A stretch of DNA of 64,000 nucleotides. Source: Paenibacillus athensensis. GTDB taxonomy: Bacteria; Bacillota; Bacilli; Paenibacillales; NBRC-103111. The DNA lies in the NCBI RefSeq assembly GCF_004514475.2, contig NZ_MYFO02000021.1, positions 1-64,000 of the forward strand. Direction: 5' to 3'. The notes below the pieces were generated by a model that saw nothing but the letters and a program-made list of their open reading frames with translations, was not told where the DNA came from and searched no databases. The translations under genes were made by a program, and so were the position numbers. The number at the start of each line of letters is the position of its first letter. The stretch's first letter is position 1. Below, piece by piece: positions 1 to 11,298 of the stretch.

Positions 1-233
1 CCATCCTCAAGCCACAGATTGCTCCGTGTTTCATGATCTCTCCATGCGGAGAGACCAGCTATCCGGTCTTAGCTATCGTTTCCGATAGTTATCCCGATCT
101 CAAGGGCAGGTTGCCTACGTGTTACTCACCCGTCCGCCGCTAACCCTTTCCCGAAGGAAAGAATCCGCTCGACTTGCATGTATTAGGCACGCCGCCAGCG
201 TTCGTCCTGAGCCAGGATCAAACTCTCCAATAA
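1..233 (-). rRNA. rrs: 16S ribosomal RNA, 5' portion (runs off the window)
   Basis: Read on the minus strand, the segment contains the universal 16S 5' sequence GAGAGTTTGATCCTGGCTCA followed by the GACGAACGCTGGCGGC block. About the first 230 nt of the gene are present and the rest lies beyond position 1. In B. subtilis an rRNA operon also follows lysS, so the position fits. The 5' end is placed by analogy with Bacillus 16S and may be off by a few bases. Confidence 0.97.
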
Positions 234-351
234 GGTGTGGACAATTGCTTGTCCGTTATTGTTAAGCTCAATTGCTCAAAATTTACTGCTAGCGAGATTT
301 TGCAATCTCTTGTTGTGGCCGCTTGCGCGACCGTTGTGCTTCTTCACTCGT

Positions 352-373
352 TGTTCAGTTTTCAAAGAGCAAT
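352..373 (-). promoter_or_regulatory. rRNA leader boxA-like antitermination element
   Basis: The minus strand reads TGCTCTTTGAAAACTGAACA, the boxA-type sequence typical of Bacillales rRNA operon leaders, about 120 nt upstream of the 16S 5' end. It is expected to recruit Nus factors for antitermination. The rest of 234-566 is rRNA leader and spacer; I see no protein gene in it. Confidence 0.8.
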
Positions 374-525
374 TTTCGGTTCATCTTCTTCGCCATCTTG
401 CGACAGCAGAATCTAATGTACCACATTCAATTTCGTTTTGCAACCGGAAGTTTTTCGCCTTCATTTTTCACTTGTCGGCTCATTTTTCCGCTCCGTTGCT
501 GTCGCTTTTTAGCGGCGACTTTTAT

Positions 526-555
526 AAGATACCACAGACCGCAATAAAGATGCAA
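526..555 (-). promoter_or_regulatory. candidate rRNA operon promoter
   Basis: On the minus strand a TTGCAT hexamer is followed after 18 nt by TATCTT, and AT-rich sequence lies upstream. This would give a leader of roughly 290 nt before the 16S gene. Neither hexamer is close to consensus, so this is tentative. Confidence 0.4.
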
Positions 556-566
556 GTTATTTTTAC

Positions 567-610
567 AAAAAAAATCGGAGCCCCGGCAGTCGCTGCTGCC
601 ACGGGCCCCG
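567..610 (-). terminator. terminator after lysS
   Basis: A GC-rich stem with arms around GGCAG/CTGCC, extended by CCC/GGG, is followed on the minus strand by a run of eight T. It lies 10 nt beyond the lysS stop and isolates lysS from the rRNA operon. Confidence 0.85.
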
Positions 611-619
611 AGGGGTCAT

Positions 620-2711
<2,092 letters not shown>

Positions 2712-2831
2712 TCCCAACTGATCTCCCGTCGTGTGAAAGATTTTCATATCTGTTGAATCATAAATTCCGGCTCGTAAGATAGTCGTTAACGAATTGATTC
2801 AAGTAGTATGAATTCACTATTAGTTAATATA

Positions 2832-2906
2832 TTAGCTCCGTGCCTTATGATGACACTCTTCCTTCGTAAGCAAGTTACGCCAGTATATACGGGGATTCCC
2901 TACCAT
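2832..2906 (-). CDS. candidate leader peptide upstream of greA (24 aa)
   Basis: Within the roughly 210-nt greA leader, an ATG about 14 nt after the predicted transcription start opens a 24-codon frame. It begins MVGNPRIYWRNLL, continues TKEECHHKARS, and ends in TAA. There is no good Shine-Dalgarno sequence, but the very short 5' leader could allow initiation near the mRNA end. I know of no family for it, and it may be chance. Confidence 0.35.
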   Translation of the reverse strand: MVGNPRIYWRNLLTKEECHHKARS

Positions 2907-2926
2907 GTTGCACTTAATATTGACTG

Positions 2927-2955
2927 ATTATATTGCAACCGTTTGTAAATGTCAA
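2927..2955 (-). promoter_or_regulatory. consensus sigma-A promoter of greA
   Basis: Minus strand TTGACA, 17-nt spacer, TATAAT: an exact match to the vegetative consensus. Transcription should start near 2920, leaving a leader of about 210 nt before the greA ATG. Confidence 0.9.
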
Positions 2956-2975
2956 TCTAAGCCAACCGGCGGGAT

Positions 2976-3992
2976 TCAGTTAAGGACAGCGGACGCTTCG
3001 CCGTCGCTACCGGCGGCGTCATACTGCTGACGGTCGACGTATTCGTTCAATATACGCACCATATCATCGCGTGCAGTCAGCTCCATAATCGCATCCTTGA
3101 CGCGGGCCGCTCCGGTCAAACCTTTCAGATACCAGGCCATGTGCTTGCGCATTTCCTTCACAGCGACATGCTCGCCCTTGAGCGCAATCAGCCGGTCCAT
3201 ATGCAAAATGGCGATCCGAATCTTCTCCTCCGGCATCGGCTCGGGAGGCAGCTCGCCGTTAGTCAAGTATTGCACGGTGCGATACAGCATCCAGGGATTG
3301 CCCAGCGCGCCGCGCCCGATCATCACGCCGTCCACGCCGGTATGATCGATCATCCGCTGAGCGTCTTCAGGCGTCACGACGTCGCCGTTGCCGATGACGG
3401 GAATGGACACGGCTTGCTTGACTTCACGGATGATGTCCCAGTCAGCCTTGCCGGTGTACATCTGCTCGCGGGTACGGCCGTGCACGCTGACGGCGCTGCC
3501 GCCCCCGCGCTCGACGGCTTTGGCGTTCTCAATGGCGTAGATATGCTCGGCATCCCAGCCAATGCGCATTTTGACCGTGACGGGCTTGCTGACGGCCGCC
3601 ACCACGGTGGCGATCATCTCTTCGATTTTATCGGGCTGCAGCAGCCAGCGGGCGCCGGCGTCGCATTTGGTGATTTTGGGCACGGGGCAGCCCATATTGA
3701 TATCGATAATATCGGCGTTCGTATATTGATCGACGACTTTCGCCGCTTGGACAAGCGTTTCCGTGTCGCCGCCGAAAATTTGCAGGCTGAGCGGCTTTTC
3801 GCGTTCATCTACATACAGCATCTCCATCGTGCGGGCGTTGCCGTGGACAATCGCTTTGTCGCTGACCATCTCGGCGCAGACGAGGCCGCAGCCGAATTCC
3901 TTGGCAATCAGACGAAAGGCAGGGTTGCAGACGCCAGCCATCGGAGCCAGCACCACTTTGTTCGGAGCTTCGACATTTCCTATTTTGAGCAT
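2976..3992 (-). CDS. dusB: tRNA-dihydrouridine synthase, DusB type
   Basis: FMN-dependent enzyme that reduces uridines of the tRNA D-loop to dihydrouridine. The 338-residue protein begins with the FMN-binding APMAGV. The catalytic cysteine lies in [11 protein letters not shown] (Cys102) and [12 protein letters not shown] lies further on, all typical of the Bacillus DusB group. AGGGAGG stands before the ATG. It is the last gene of the pab-fol-yazB run (B. subtilis yacF), 17 nt after yazB. The greA promoter begins about 20 nt beyond its stop. Confidence 0.95.
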   Translation of the reverse strand: MLKIGNVEAPNKVVLAPMAGVCNPAFRLIAKEFGCGLVCAEMVSDKAIVHGNARTMEMLYVDEREKPLSLQIFGGDTETLVQAAKVVDQYTNADIIDINMGCPVPKITKCDAGARWLLQPDKIEEMIATVVAAVSKPVTVKMRIGWDAEHIYAIENAKAVERGGGSAVSVHGRTREQMYTGKADWDIIREVKQAVSIPVIGNGDVVTPEDAQRMIDHTGVDGVMIGRGALGNPWMLYRTVQYLTNGELPPEPMPEEKIRIAILHMDRLIALKGEHVAVKEMRKHMAWYLKGLTGAARVKDAIMELTARDDMVRILNEYVDRQQYDAAGSDGEASAVLN

Positions 3993-4009
3993 GGCGCTTT
4001 CCCTCCCTG

Positions 4010-4219
4010 TTATCGCGCTGCTGCCAGCAGCTCTTCCGGCTCGATATTGAGCACTTGCGAGATTTTTTGAATGATTTTGCTATCGGGCTTGCGCGTGCCG
4101 CGCTCAATGGCTCCGAGAATGGCGATCGATACGCCGAGCAGCTCGGCTAATTCATTTTGCGTGTAGCCTTTTAATTTGCGAAATGCGCGTATGCGCTGCG
4201 CTACTGAACTTTTTTCCAT
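4010..4219 (-). CDS. yazB: small Cro/C1-type helix-turn-helix protein (YazB)
   Basis: A 69-residue protein that is almost entirely one HTH_3 domain: [28 protein letters not shown] (given here in parts: recognition region [15 protein letters not shown]). It sits exactly where B. subtilis has yazB, overlapping the end of folK by 19 nt and 17 nt before dusB, so it is translated as part of the folate operon. The targets of this family are not known. I can state DNA binding from the fold but not which promoter it controls; control of its own operon is only a guess. Confidence 0.88.
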   Translation of the reverse strand: MEKSSVAQRIRAFRKLKGYTQNELAELLGVSIAILGAIERGTRKPDSKIIQKISQVLNIEPEELLAAAR

Positions 4220-4722
4220 AGGGTAACGCCTTCCTTTCCTTCCAGTCTCTCCAACTGTTCTGTAATCGATGCAAGCAAGCCGGCCTGCCGCTGCTGCAGC
4301 ACATCAGCCAACGGAATTAACACAAAAGCCCGCTCCTGCATCCGCGGGTGCGGAATGATCAAGTCGGGGGCGGTCAGCTGTATATCGCCATACAATAGCA
4401 AATCCAGGTCCACGGTTCGCGGCCCCCAGTGCACGTCGCGCGTTCTGCCGAGACTGCTCTCGATGCCCTGCATCGCCAGCAGCAGCTGCTCCGGCGGGAG
4501 GGAGGTGCTCAGCTCAATGACCATATTGAGAAATGCCGCCTGATCGACGTATCCGACAGGTTCGGTTTCATACATTGCGGACAAAGCGGCCACTTCGATG
4601 CCGTCCCGCCGACTCAGTGCGTCAATCGCCTGCCGCAAATACGCTTCCCGGTCTCCAATATTGGAGCCGAGCGCGACATAGGCCGTTACTTGCTCAGGTG
4701 ATCTGTTGATGTCAGCTGTCAT
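4201..4722 (-). CDS. folK: 2-amino-4-hydroxy-6-hydroxymethyldihydropteridine pyrophosphokinase
   Basis: Transfers pyrophosphate from ATP to 6-hydroxymethyl-dihydropterin, the step before dihydropteroate synthase. The 173-residue protein shows the HPPK features: AYVALGSNIGDRE near the start, the catalytic stretch GRTRDVHWGPRTVDLDLL and the C-terminal IPHPRMQERAFVL. Its ATG overlaps the folB stop in an ATGA junction, indicating translational coupling. Its 3' end overlaps yazB. The normal substrate comes from FolB in the preceding gene. Confidence 0.97.
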   Translation of the reverse strand: MTADINRSPEQVTAYVALGSNIGDREAYLRQAIDALSRRDGIEVAALSAMYETEPVGYVDQAAFLNMVIELSTSLPPEQLLLAMQGIESSLGRTRDVHWGPRTVDLDLLLYGDIQLTAPDLIIPHPRMQERAFVLIPLADVLQQRQAGLLASITEQLERLEGKEGVTLWKKVQ

Positions 4723-5087
4723 AACGCCGCCCGCTTTCGGTTGATTTCTACCGTTACGCCGTCAAAATGAACCGGAAATGGCGGATGCGGCTTGATGACG
4801 CGAACCGTAACTTCAATGATACTAGTATAAGTATGTAGAAGGTCAGATGCAATATTTTCCGCCAGTGCTTCAATGAGACGGAAGGTGCGCTCTTCGACCA
4901 GATGCTTCACGCGAAAAAAGACGTCAGCGTAATTGACGGTAGCTTCGAGATCGTCGGTTTGGCCGGCCCGCTCCAACGGTACGTACAGCTCGACATCCAC
5001 ATAAAAACGTTGGCCCAGCTTGTTCTCTTCGGCAAATACGCCGTGCCGGCCAAAAAATTGCATGCGGGACAGGATGATTTTATCCAT
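4719..5087 (-). CDS. folB: dihydroneopterin aldolase
   Basis: Converts 7,8-dihydroneopterin to hydroxymethyl-dihydropterin and glycolaldehyde. The 122-residue product matches the family length. It starts MDKIILSRMQFFGRHGV, with the family's FxGxHG motif and the active-site Glu just after it (GVFAEE). Further on are LIEALAENIA and IKPHPPF. The reading frame stays open upstream into folP, but that part is not FolB-like. I chose the ATG at 5087, with GGAGG about 14 nt upstream; another ATG at 5108, overlapping the folP stop, would add seven residues. Confidence 0.95.
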   Translation of the reverse strand: MDKIILSRMQFFGRHGVFAEENKLGQRFYVDVELYVPLERAGQTDDLEATVNYADVFFRVKHLVEERTFRLIEALAENIASDLLHTYTSIIEVTVRVIKPHPPFPVHFDGVTVEINRKRAAL

Positions 5088-5107
5088 CGGCTTTGTTGCT
5101 CCCTCCA

Positions 5108-5923
5108 TTATGTGCGCATGATGGCGTCTGTCATCACCGCTACCCGTTTCATAGCCTGCACATCGTGTATGCGCACGATGGAGCAGCCCTGCGCGATGCC
5201 GAGCGCCACTGTAGCGGCGGTGCCTTCGACGACGTCGTCGGCCGGCAGCTGCAGCGTGCTGCGGATCATGCTTTTGCGCGACGTGCCGAGCAAAACGGGA
5301 TACCCCAGCTCGACGATGGCGCTCAGCCGCTTCATGAGCCACAGATTATGCTCATAGGTTTTGGCGAAGCCGATGCCCGGATCGAGCACGATCCGCTCGG
5401 GACGGACGCCGGCGGCAAGCGCGAGCTGAATGCTGGCTTGCAGATCGTTTAGCACATCGGGCAGAAAGTCGCTATAGTTCATCTCGGTACGATTGTGCAT
5501 CAAAATGAACGGGCAGTCGTATGCTGCGGCCACCGCAGCCATCTGCGGGTCGGCCTTGCCGCCCCAGACGTCGTTGATGATGTGCGCGCCCGCTTCCAAC
5601 GCCTGACGCGCCACCTCAGCCTTATAGGTGTCGATGGATATCGGCAGCGGAATTTCGGCGCTCAGCGCGCGTACGACGGGAATCACGCGCTGCAACTCCT
5701 CAGCCAGCGGCACCGGGGCCGAGCCCGGACGCGTCGATTCGCCGCCGATATCGATGATGTCGGCGCCTTCGGCCGCCATTTGGCGGGCGCGGCGCAGCGC
5801 TGTGTCGACGGTGACGAAATCGCCGCCGTCCGAGAACGAGTCGGGCGTCACGTTCAAAATGCCCATAATCAGCGTCCGTTCGTTCAGCGGCAGCTCATAG
5901 CCTCGGCATTGTAAAGCGTTCAT
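5108..5923 (-). CDS. folP: dihydropteroate synthase
   Basis: Condenses p-aminobenzoate with hydroxymethyl-dihydropterin pyrophosphate; it is the sulfonamide target. The 271-residue TIM barrel carries the two signatures IMGILNVTPDSFSDGG and GADIIDIGGESTRPG. Pterin-site residues lie in LDPGIGFAKT, and LLGTSRKSMI follows. The ATG at 5923 forms an ATGA overlap with the pabC stop and has AAGGAG at a suitable distance; a longer open frame upstream lacks family similarity. It receives PABA directly from the enzymes of the pabB, pabA and pabC genes upstream. Confidence 0.97.
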   Translation of the reverse strand: MNALQCRGYELPLNERTLIMGILNVTPDSFSDGGDFVTVDTALRRARQMAAEGADIIDIGGESTRPGSAPVPLAEELQRVIPVVRALSAEIPLPISIDTYKAEVARQALEAGAHIINDVWGGKADPQMAAVAAAYDCPFILMHNRTEMNYSDFLPDVLNDLQASIQLALAAGVRPERIVLDPGIGFAKTYEHNLWLMKRLSAIVELGYPVLLGTSRKSMIRSTLQLPADDVVEGTAATVALGIAQGCSIVRIHDVQAMKRVAVMTDAIMRT

Positions 5924-6822
5924 GGCGCTTCTCCTTCCGCACGCGGCGCTGAGGTTCCGGTTGCTTGCAGATAGGCATCCATCAGCTTGCGCGTCCACAC
6001 GCCCGGCTGGCCGGAACCGATGCGCAAAGCTTCGCCGCTGGGCATGTACGCCTTGGTGACCGGCACGATTTCCTGTATCGAATTGGTGAGAAACGCTTCG
6101 TCAGCGCCGGTCAGGTCCTCCCAGACGTACAGCCCCTCATGGACCGTCAGCGCCAGCTGCTCGGCCAAACGCATCGTCTCGGCGCGCGTAATGCCCGGCA
6201 GGATGCCAGTTTCGAGCGATGGCGTGTACAAGACGCCGTCTTTGACGAAAAACAGATTGCTGACGACGCCCTCGGCCAAATAGCCGTCCTCCGTCAGCAG
6301 CAGCCCTTCGGCGCCTTGCGCCCACGCGTAGCCTTGCAGCTCGCGCTTGGCCAATATATTGTTCATATAATGGAACGATTTGAGTCTGTACAGCCCCTCC
6401 GGCGTATTGCGCGGCAGCTTGAGCAGCTGCAGCGACCGGCCGCCGGTGTAAATGCTCACGTCACGGGGCGGCAGCGCCTTGACGTAGAGCACTTCCGTCG
6501 GCTGCGTATACACGCCGACGGGCAGGCCCAGCGTGTCTGCGCCTGCGGACACGCTGTAGCGGAAGTAGCCGTCCTCCAGCGCGTTGACGCGCAATAATTC
6601 GGCTACTTCCGCAGTTACGCGTTCGAGGTCCGGCTCGAACGCGATGGCCAGCTCGCGGCAGCCGGCCGCGAGCCTGTTCAGGTGCTCGGCCAACAGGAAC
6701 GGTTCGCCCCCGTAGGTGCGGAACGTTTCGAACAGGCCGAGGCCATAGAGAAAGCCGTGATCATAGACGGAGATCACGGCTTGCTCTTCTTCACATAAAT
6801 GACCGTTCATACGAATGATCAT
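5920..6822 (-). CDS. pabC: 4-amino-4-deoxychorismate lyase
   Basis: PLP enzyme of the class IV aminotransferase fold that splits aminodeoxychorismate into p-aminobenzoate and pyruvate. The 300-residue protein shows SVYDHGFLYGLGLFETFR near the start, the likely PLP lysine in YRLKSFHYMNN (Lys148), and the LTNSIQEIVPV region. Branched-chain or D-amino-acid aminotransferases share the fold, but the position between pabA and folP makes the lyase assignment firm. It begins 3 nt after the pabA stop. Met5 is an alternative start. Confidence 0.93.
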   Translation of the reverse strand: MIIRMNGHLCEEEQAVISVYDHGFLYGLGLFETFRTYGGEPFLLAEHLNRLAAGCRELAIAFEPDLERVTAEVAELLRVNALEDGYFRYSVSAGADTLGLPVGVYTQPTEVLYVKALPPRDVSIYTGGRSLQLLKLPRNTPEGLYRLKSFHYMNNILAKRELQGYAWAQGAEGLLLTEDGYLAEGVVSNLFFVKDGVLYTPSLETGILPGITRAETMRLAEQLALTVHEGLYVWEDLTGADEAFLTNSIQEIVPVTKAYMPSGEALRIGSGQPGVWTRKLMDAYLQATGTSAPRAEGEAP

Positions 6823-6825
6823 GGC

Positions 6826-7407
6826 TCAGGCACCATGAACGACGGTACGGTTAATGAAATTGCGCAGCATTTGATGGCCATGATCGGTAATGATGGATTC
6901 CGGGTGGAATTGCACGCCTTCAATGGCGTATTCTTTGTGGCGCAGCGCCATAATCTCGCCTTCTGCGGTACGTGCGCTGACTTCGAGACAATCCGGCAGC
7001 GTTTCGGCGCGTACGATCAGCGAATGGTAACGCGTTGCCGTGAACGGCGACGGCAGGCCTTCAAACAACGTGCGGCCGTCGTGATAAATCGGCGAGGTTT
7101 TGCCGTGCATCAGCCGCTCGGCGCGAATTACATCGCCGCCAAATGCCTGTCCAATAGCCTGATGGCCCAAGCATACACCGAAAATCGGAATTTTGCCTTT
7201 AAAATGCTCAATCAGCGCCAAGCTGATACCCGCTTCGTTCGGGGTACAAGGTCCCGGCGAAATCAGGATATGGTCCGGGGCGAGCGCCTCGATGCCGGCC
7301 AAATCAATCTCGTCATTGCGGCGAACCTCCACCTGCTGGCCGATTTCCCCCAAATACTGCACCAAATTGTAAGTAAACGAATCGTAATTGTCGATAACTA
7401 AAATCAT
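6826..7407 (-). CDS. pabA: aminodeoxychorismate/anthranilate synthase glutamine amidotransferase subunit
   Basis: Class I glutamine amidotransferase feeding ammonia to PabB; in Bacilli this subunit usually also serves TrpE. The 193-residue protein starts [15 protein letters not shown]. The nucleophile Cys79 is in GVCLGHQ, and the catalytic His168 and Glu170 are in QFHPES. The ATG at 7407 is preceded by AAGGAGGAG at good spacing; the frame extends six codons further without support. Shared use with tryptophan synthesis is family knowledge and cannot be confirmed here, as no trp genes are in view. Confidence 0.95.
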   Translation of the reverse strand: MILVIDNYDSFTYNLVQYLGEIGQQVEVRRNDEIDLAGIEALAPDHILISPGPCTPNEAGISLALIEHFKGKIPIFGVCLGHQAIGQAFGGDVIRAERLMHGKTSPIYHDGRTLFEGLPSPFTATRYHSLIVRAETLPDCLEVSARTAEGEIMALRHKEYAIEGVQFHPESIITDHGHQMLRNFINRTVVHGA

Positions 7408-7440
7408 GCTAAGCTCCTCCTTCATCTTGCCCGTCAGGGC

Positions 7441-9090
7441 CTATGCTCTGCTCATGCTTCGTTCGCTTAACTCTATGGCTTTCCACATCGCCTTGGCTTT
7501 ATTCAGCGATTCGACATATTCGCGCTCCGGAACGGAATCGATCACGATGCCAGCCCCTGCCTGGATATGCCCCATCCCCTCAACCGCAACCAGCGTACGT
7601 ATAATAATATTAAATTCCATATCGCCGTTATAGTCAATCCATCCCATTGAGCCGGTGTACGGCCCCCGCCGGACAGGCTCAAGCTCTTCAATGATTTCCA
7701 TAGTCCGAATCTTGGGCGCGCCGGTAATCGTTCCTCCGGGAAACGTAGCTGCAATCACGTCGTAGGCATCTTTGCCGTCCGCCAGTTCGCCGACCACCTC
7801 GGACACGATATGCATGACATGGGAATAATACTCGATGACCATAAAATCCTGCACTTTCACGCTGCCATAACGCGAAATGCGCCCCAGGTCGTTCCGTTCC
7901 AGATCGACCAGCATCACATGCTCGGCCCGCTCCTTCTCGTTATGAATCAGCTCCCCCGCCAGACGAGCGTCTTCTTGCGCATCGCGACCGCGCGGTCGCG
8001 TGCCGGCAATCGGCCGAGTCCGCAGCACGCCGTTCTCCAGCTGCACCAGCAGCTCCGGAGAACCGGATACCAGCGAAAAATCCGCGAAGCGCAGCAGCCC
8101 CATATACGGCGACGGATTCACGCGCCGCAGCGATTCGTAAATATCCTCCGGAGCGGCATGCAGCTTGCGGCTCTGCCGAACCGATAAATTGACCTGGAAC
8201 ACATCCCCTTGGCCGATGTACGTTTGAATGCGCTCCACCGCGCGAATGAAATCCTCTTTGCGAAAAGCCGGCTCAATGCCTTCCAGCGCTTCAACATCAA
8301 TATGCAGCTTGTCCGGCGCAAGCGGAGCCCCTTGCGCAGATGCATCGGCCGGGCTCTGACACTGCGGTGAACGAATGTCGTGCCATACACGCAGCATATC
8401 CTCGGCCCGGGCATGTGCCTGCTCGTAGAGCTTTTTCAACATTTCGTCGTCAAATGATTCCCCGGCTGCGCAGGTCGCTCCGCTTGCATCCGCGCCACGC
8501 GCCCGACCTGCAACTGTCCGCAGCGGCGTATGGACCGCCACATACATATATTGCTCCTGATGATCAATGATCCATACGCGATCATACATGGCAAAACTGT
8601 AGTCGGGAATCGGCAGGTCTGCCGCCGCCTGCTGGGGCAAGCGCTCAATGGTGCGGACAACGTCATAACCCCAGAACCCGACGCAGCCGCCCGTAAACTT
8701 GGGACCGCCCGGCACGCGGGGCGCCGTATACGCAGCCATCCATTCCTTCACTAGCTCCAGCGGCTTGCCCTCAACGCAGCGCACGGCTCCGTTCGTGTGC
8801 TCATCCTGAGAAAGACTCGTCCTCTCCGCCGATGCCTGCCACCTATCCGAACGTTCGGAAATTTGCGCCTGCAGCCCTGTCCCTTGGATCACGCTGATCG
8901 GCTGCAAGCCGAAATACGTATAACGGCCGCCCTTGCCGCTTTCCAGCACAAAGGCATTCTCAGCCGCGTGCTCCCAAGCTTTACGCCAGGTTGCGACTCG
9001 ATCGTCAGCCAGCCCCAGCCTGATGATGTACGGAAGCATGGAATATCCGGAGGACCAGCTTCGCCACTGCTCCCATGTTGTGAGAATCAC
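7441..9090 (-). CDS. pabB: aminodeoxychorismate synthase component I
   Basis: Chorismate-utilising enzyme that aminates chorismate to 4-amino-4-deoxychorismate with ammonia from PabA. The 549-residue protein has the N-terminal TrpE/PabB region and the C-terminal chorismate-binding domain with GDVFQVNLS, SPELLV, RPIAGTRPRG, FPGGTITGAPK and GPYTGSMGWID. I chose a GTG start at 9090 because AGGAGG lies 7 nt upstream; an ATG 33 codons earlier lacks a ribosome binding site and its extra residues look nonconserved. A sequence around residues 190-260 is looser than in B. subtilis, making the protein somewhat long. It is the first gene of the folate run. Confidence 0.93.
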   Translation of the reverse strand: MILTTWEQWRSWSSGYSMLPYIIRLGLADDRVATWRKAWEHAAENAFVLESGKGGRYTYFGLQPISVIQGTGLQAQISERSDRWQASAERTSLSQDEHTNGAVRCVEGKPLELVKEWMAAYTAPRVPGGPKFTGGCVGFWGYDVVRTIERLPQQAAADLPIPDYSFAMYDRVWIIDHQEQYMYVAVHTPLRTVAGRARGADASGATCAAGESFDDEMLKKLYEQAHARAEDMLRVWHDIRSPQCQSPADASAQGAPLAPDKLHIDVEALEGIEPAFRKEDFIRAVERIQTYIGQGDVFQVNLSVRQSRKLHAAPEDIYESLRRVNPSPYMGLLRFADFSLVSGSPELLVQLENGVLRTRPIAGTRPRGRDAQEDARLAGELIHNEKERAEHVMLVDLERNDLGRISRYGSVKVQDFMVIEYYSHVMHIVSEVVGELADGKDAYDVIAATFPGGTITGAPKIRTMEIIEELEPVRRGPYTGSMGWIDYNGDMEFNIIIRTLVAVEGMGHIQAGAGIVIDSVPEREYVESLNKAKAMWKAIELSERSMSRA

Positions 9091-9213
9091 CGTTGTCCCT
9101 CCTCGCCGCCGCTGCTGCGTGTGTGAGCCGTCCGACGACGGTTCCGACTGCAGCAGTCCTGTGCCCAATGCCTGCATTGGATTGTCCATTAGTATACTCC
9201 AAAGACAGGCAAA

Positions 9214-9240
9214 TAAAAAGCCCCCGGCAGGCCGGGAGCC
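9214..9240 (-). terminator. terminator after cysK
   Basis: Minus strand GGCTCCCGGC-CTG-CCGGGGGC followed by TTTTTA, 23 nt after the cysK stop. It separates cysK from the pab operon. An AGTATA (TATACT) at 9191-9196 just past it may be the -10 of the pab promoter, but no good -35 is visible. Confidence 0.88.
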
Positions 9241-9262
9241 GATTGCGCCGCCAAGCAGCGAC

Positions 9263-10204
9263 TTATTGGTCTTCGAATTGATACAGCGGCGTGCTCAGGT
9301 AACGTTCGCCGTTGCTTGGAATAACAGCGACTACGCGCTTGCCTGCGCCCAGTTCTTTGGCAACCTGCAGAGCGGCGAAAATCGCAGCACCGGAGGAAAT
9401 ACCGCCGAGAATGCCTTCTTCCTTCGCCACACGTCGGGAAGTTTCGAACGCGTCATCGTTCTCTACCGTAATGACCCCGTCATATACGTTGGTATCGAGG
9501 ATATCCGGTACGAAGCCGGCGCCGATGCCCTGGATTTTGTGCGGGCCTGGCTTTCCGCCGGACAAGATCGGGGAAGCGGCAGGCTCAACCGCGTAAATTT
9601 TGATGCCTGGGAAGCTTTCTTTCAATACGCCACCGGCGCCTGTAATCGTTCCGCCCGTACCGATACCGGCAATGAAGGCGTCCAGCTTGCCGTCGTGGCC
9701 GTTGATCGCTTCAACGATTTCAGGACCCGTCGTTTCACGGTGAACCTTCACGTTTGCCTGATTTTTAAATTGCTGTGGCATAAAATAAGAAGGATTCTCC
9801 GCTTGAATTTCTTCCGCGCGGCGAATTGCGCCCTTCATACCTTCAGCGCCCGGCGTCAGCACCAGCTGAGCACCATAAGCGCGCAGCAGATTGCGGCGCT
9901 CCAAGCTCATCGTTTCCGGCATAACCAGAATCGCTTTATAGCCCTTTGCTGCAGCAACCATCGCCAGGCCGATACCTGTGTTGCCGCTGGTAGGTTCAAT
10001 GATCGTGTCGCCAGGCTTCAGAATGCCTTCCTGCTCAGCCACTTCCACCATGCTGATCGCGATGCGGTCCTTCACGCTTGCTCCCGGGTTCTGGAATTCC
10101 AGCTTGACGTACACTTCAGCGCTGCCTTCCGGCACAACGCGATTCAAACGAACAAGCGGCGTATCTCCGATTAATTGAGTAACGCTTTGCACTAATTTAG
10201 CCAT
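9263..10204 (-). CDS. cysK: cysteine synthase (O-acetylserine sulfhydrylase)
   Basis: PLP enzyme making cysteine from O-acetylserine and sulfide. The 313-residue protein has [10 protein letters not shown], the Schiff-base lysine in [10 protein letters not shown] (Lys45), the substrate loop [11 protein letters not shown] and the PLP phosphate loop [23 protein letters not shown] stands before the ATG. It has its own strong promoter and terminator, so it is a single-gene unit within a conserved gene order. In B. subtilis and staphylococci cysK responds to CymR; I did not identify a certain CymR site. Confidence 0.97.
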   Translation of the reverse strand: MAKLVQSVTQLIGDTPLVRLNRVVPEGSAEVYVKLEFQNPGASVKDRIAISMVEVAEQEGILKPGDTIIEPTSGNTGIGLAMVAAAKGYKAILVMPETMSLERRNLLRAYGAQLVLTPGAEGMKGAIRRAEEIQAENPSYFMPQQFKNQANVKVHRETTGPEIVEAINGHDGKLDAFIAGIGTGGTITGAGGVLKESFPGIKIYAVEPAASPILSGGKPGPHKIQGIGAGFVPDILDTNVYDGVITVENDDAFETSRRVAKEEGILGGISSGAAIFAALQVAKELGAGKRVVAVIPSNGERYLSTPLYQFEDQ

Positions 10205-10267
10205 TGCGATTCCCTCCTGATTATGCCAATATAATTTCCGAGCAATTTAGTCGGCTTTATTAGCTCT

Positions 10268-10296
10268 ATCTTATCAATGCCGGTACTGGTTGTCAA
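10268..10296 (-). promoter_or_regulatory. sigma-A promoter of cysK
   Basis: Minus strand TTGACA, 17-nt spacer, TAAGAT, about 65 nt before the cysK start. The stretch between it and the gene is AT-rich and could hold an operator. Confidence 0.85.
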
Positions 10297-10318
10297 TGCT
10301 AAAATAAGCCGACCGCCT

Positions 10319-11275
10319 CTACTTGAATCTTGCGTCCTCGATCTTCGCGTTCCACTTCTCGCGCAGTCCGGCGACGTAATCCTTTAGCGGAGGTGCCTGC
10401 TGCAAAGCAAGCTCCTTGCGGACATTGTCGCGTATGTACGGCTGCTCCGGATTCGCTTTGTCCCGCCGCCCCTTCAGCTTGACGATCGCATAGCCCTGCA
10501 GCACCTGAACCGGCTGGCTGACCTCGCCGGGCTTGAGCTGTTTGGCCGCCGTCAGTATCGGCTCCTCGACGAATGGATCGTCTTCTTCAATCCAGCCCAA
10601 GTCGCCGCCGCTGTTCGCCGTCGCATCATCCAGCGAGCGGTCGCGGGCGACGATGGCAAAGCTTTCGCCCTTGGCCAACGCGGCCAGTGCTTTTTCCGCC
10701 TGCTCTTTTGTAGGGAGAATGACTTGTGCAAGATTGTATTCCTTGATCGTACGAAATTCATCTTGATGGCTCTGTATGTAATTGTCGACCTCGGCATCCG
10801 TAATTTTCACGCCGCGCGTCGCCAGCTTTTCCAGCAGCAGCTTGTAGTACACATCCTCTTTCAGCTGGTCTCTGGTCATATTCAGCTGATCCTTCATGGA
10901 GCTGTAGAACTGCTCCTCGCTCTCGTAGCCAAGCTGCATGCGCTTGAGCTCGCGCTGGATGTCGGCATCGGGCACGGTCGTTGCCGTTTCCGCCGCTTCC
11001 AAGCGCAGGGCCGCACGGTCCAAGAGCTGGTTCAGCAGCTCCGTTCCGTACTGGCGCTCCAGCGCCTCCTCCAGCTCCGTGAGCAGGATCGGCTTACCGC
11101 CAATGGTCGCGGCCACCGGCGGATGCTCCGGCTGCGCGGACGGTTGCGAGGACGGCGTCGGCGAAGCCGAAGCTCCGGGCCCGGTTGTGGGCCGCATGAC
11201 CAGCCAAGAGGCAAGCGCCGCGATGCAGATGGCCATAACGACAATAACGCCCCATAATCGCTTTACGTTCCCCAT
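10319..11275 (-). CDS. yacD: membrane-anchored PpiC-type peptidyl-prolyl isomerase (YacD-like)
   Basis: The 318-residue protein has a single N-terminal membrane segment (about 6-26, GVIVVMAICIAALASWLVM), then a Ser/Pro-rich linker, then a SurA/PrsA-like helical region. A parvulin domain follows around residues 170-260 (EYNLAQVILP, RDRSLDDATANSGGDLGW). It probably helps fold exported proteins outside the membrane. There is no lipobox, unlike PrsA at 32517. The ATG at 11275 has GGAG 6 nt upstream. It follows hslO closely and corresponds in position to yacD of B. subtilis. The substrate is unknown. Confidence 0.85.
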   Translation of the reverse strand: MGNVKRLWGVIVVMAICIAALASWLVMRPTTGPGASASPTPSSQPSAQPEHPPVAATIGGKPILLTELEEALERQYGTELLNQLLDRAALRLEAAETATTVPDADIQRELKRMQLGYESEEQFYSSMKDQLNMTRDQLKEDVYYKLLLEKLATRGVKITDAEVDNYIQSHQDEFRTIKEYNLAQVILPTKEQAEKALAALAKGESFAIVARDRSLDDATANSGGDLGWIEEDDPFVEEPILTAAKQLKPGEVSQPVQVLQGYAIVKLKGRRDKANPEQPYIRDNVRKELALQQAPPLKDYVAGLREKWNAKIEDARFK

Positions 11276-11298
11276 CCCCGACTCCTTTTTCACCGCAA

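Noticed and set aside
2712-2920. T-box or other known riboswitch in the greA-lysS leader
   Set aside because: The T-box AGGGTGG...ACCGCG motif is absent, and no other known motif was recognised.
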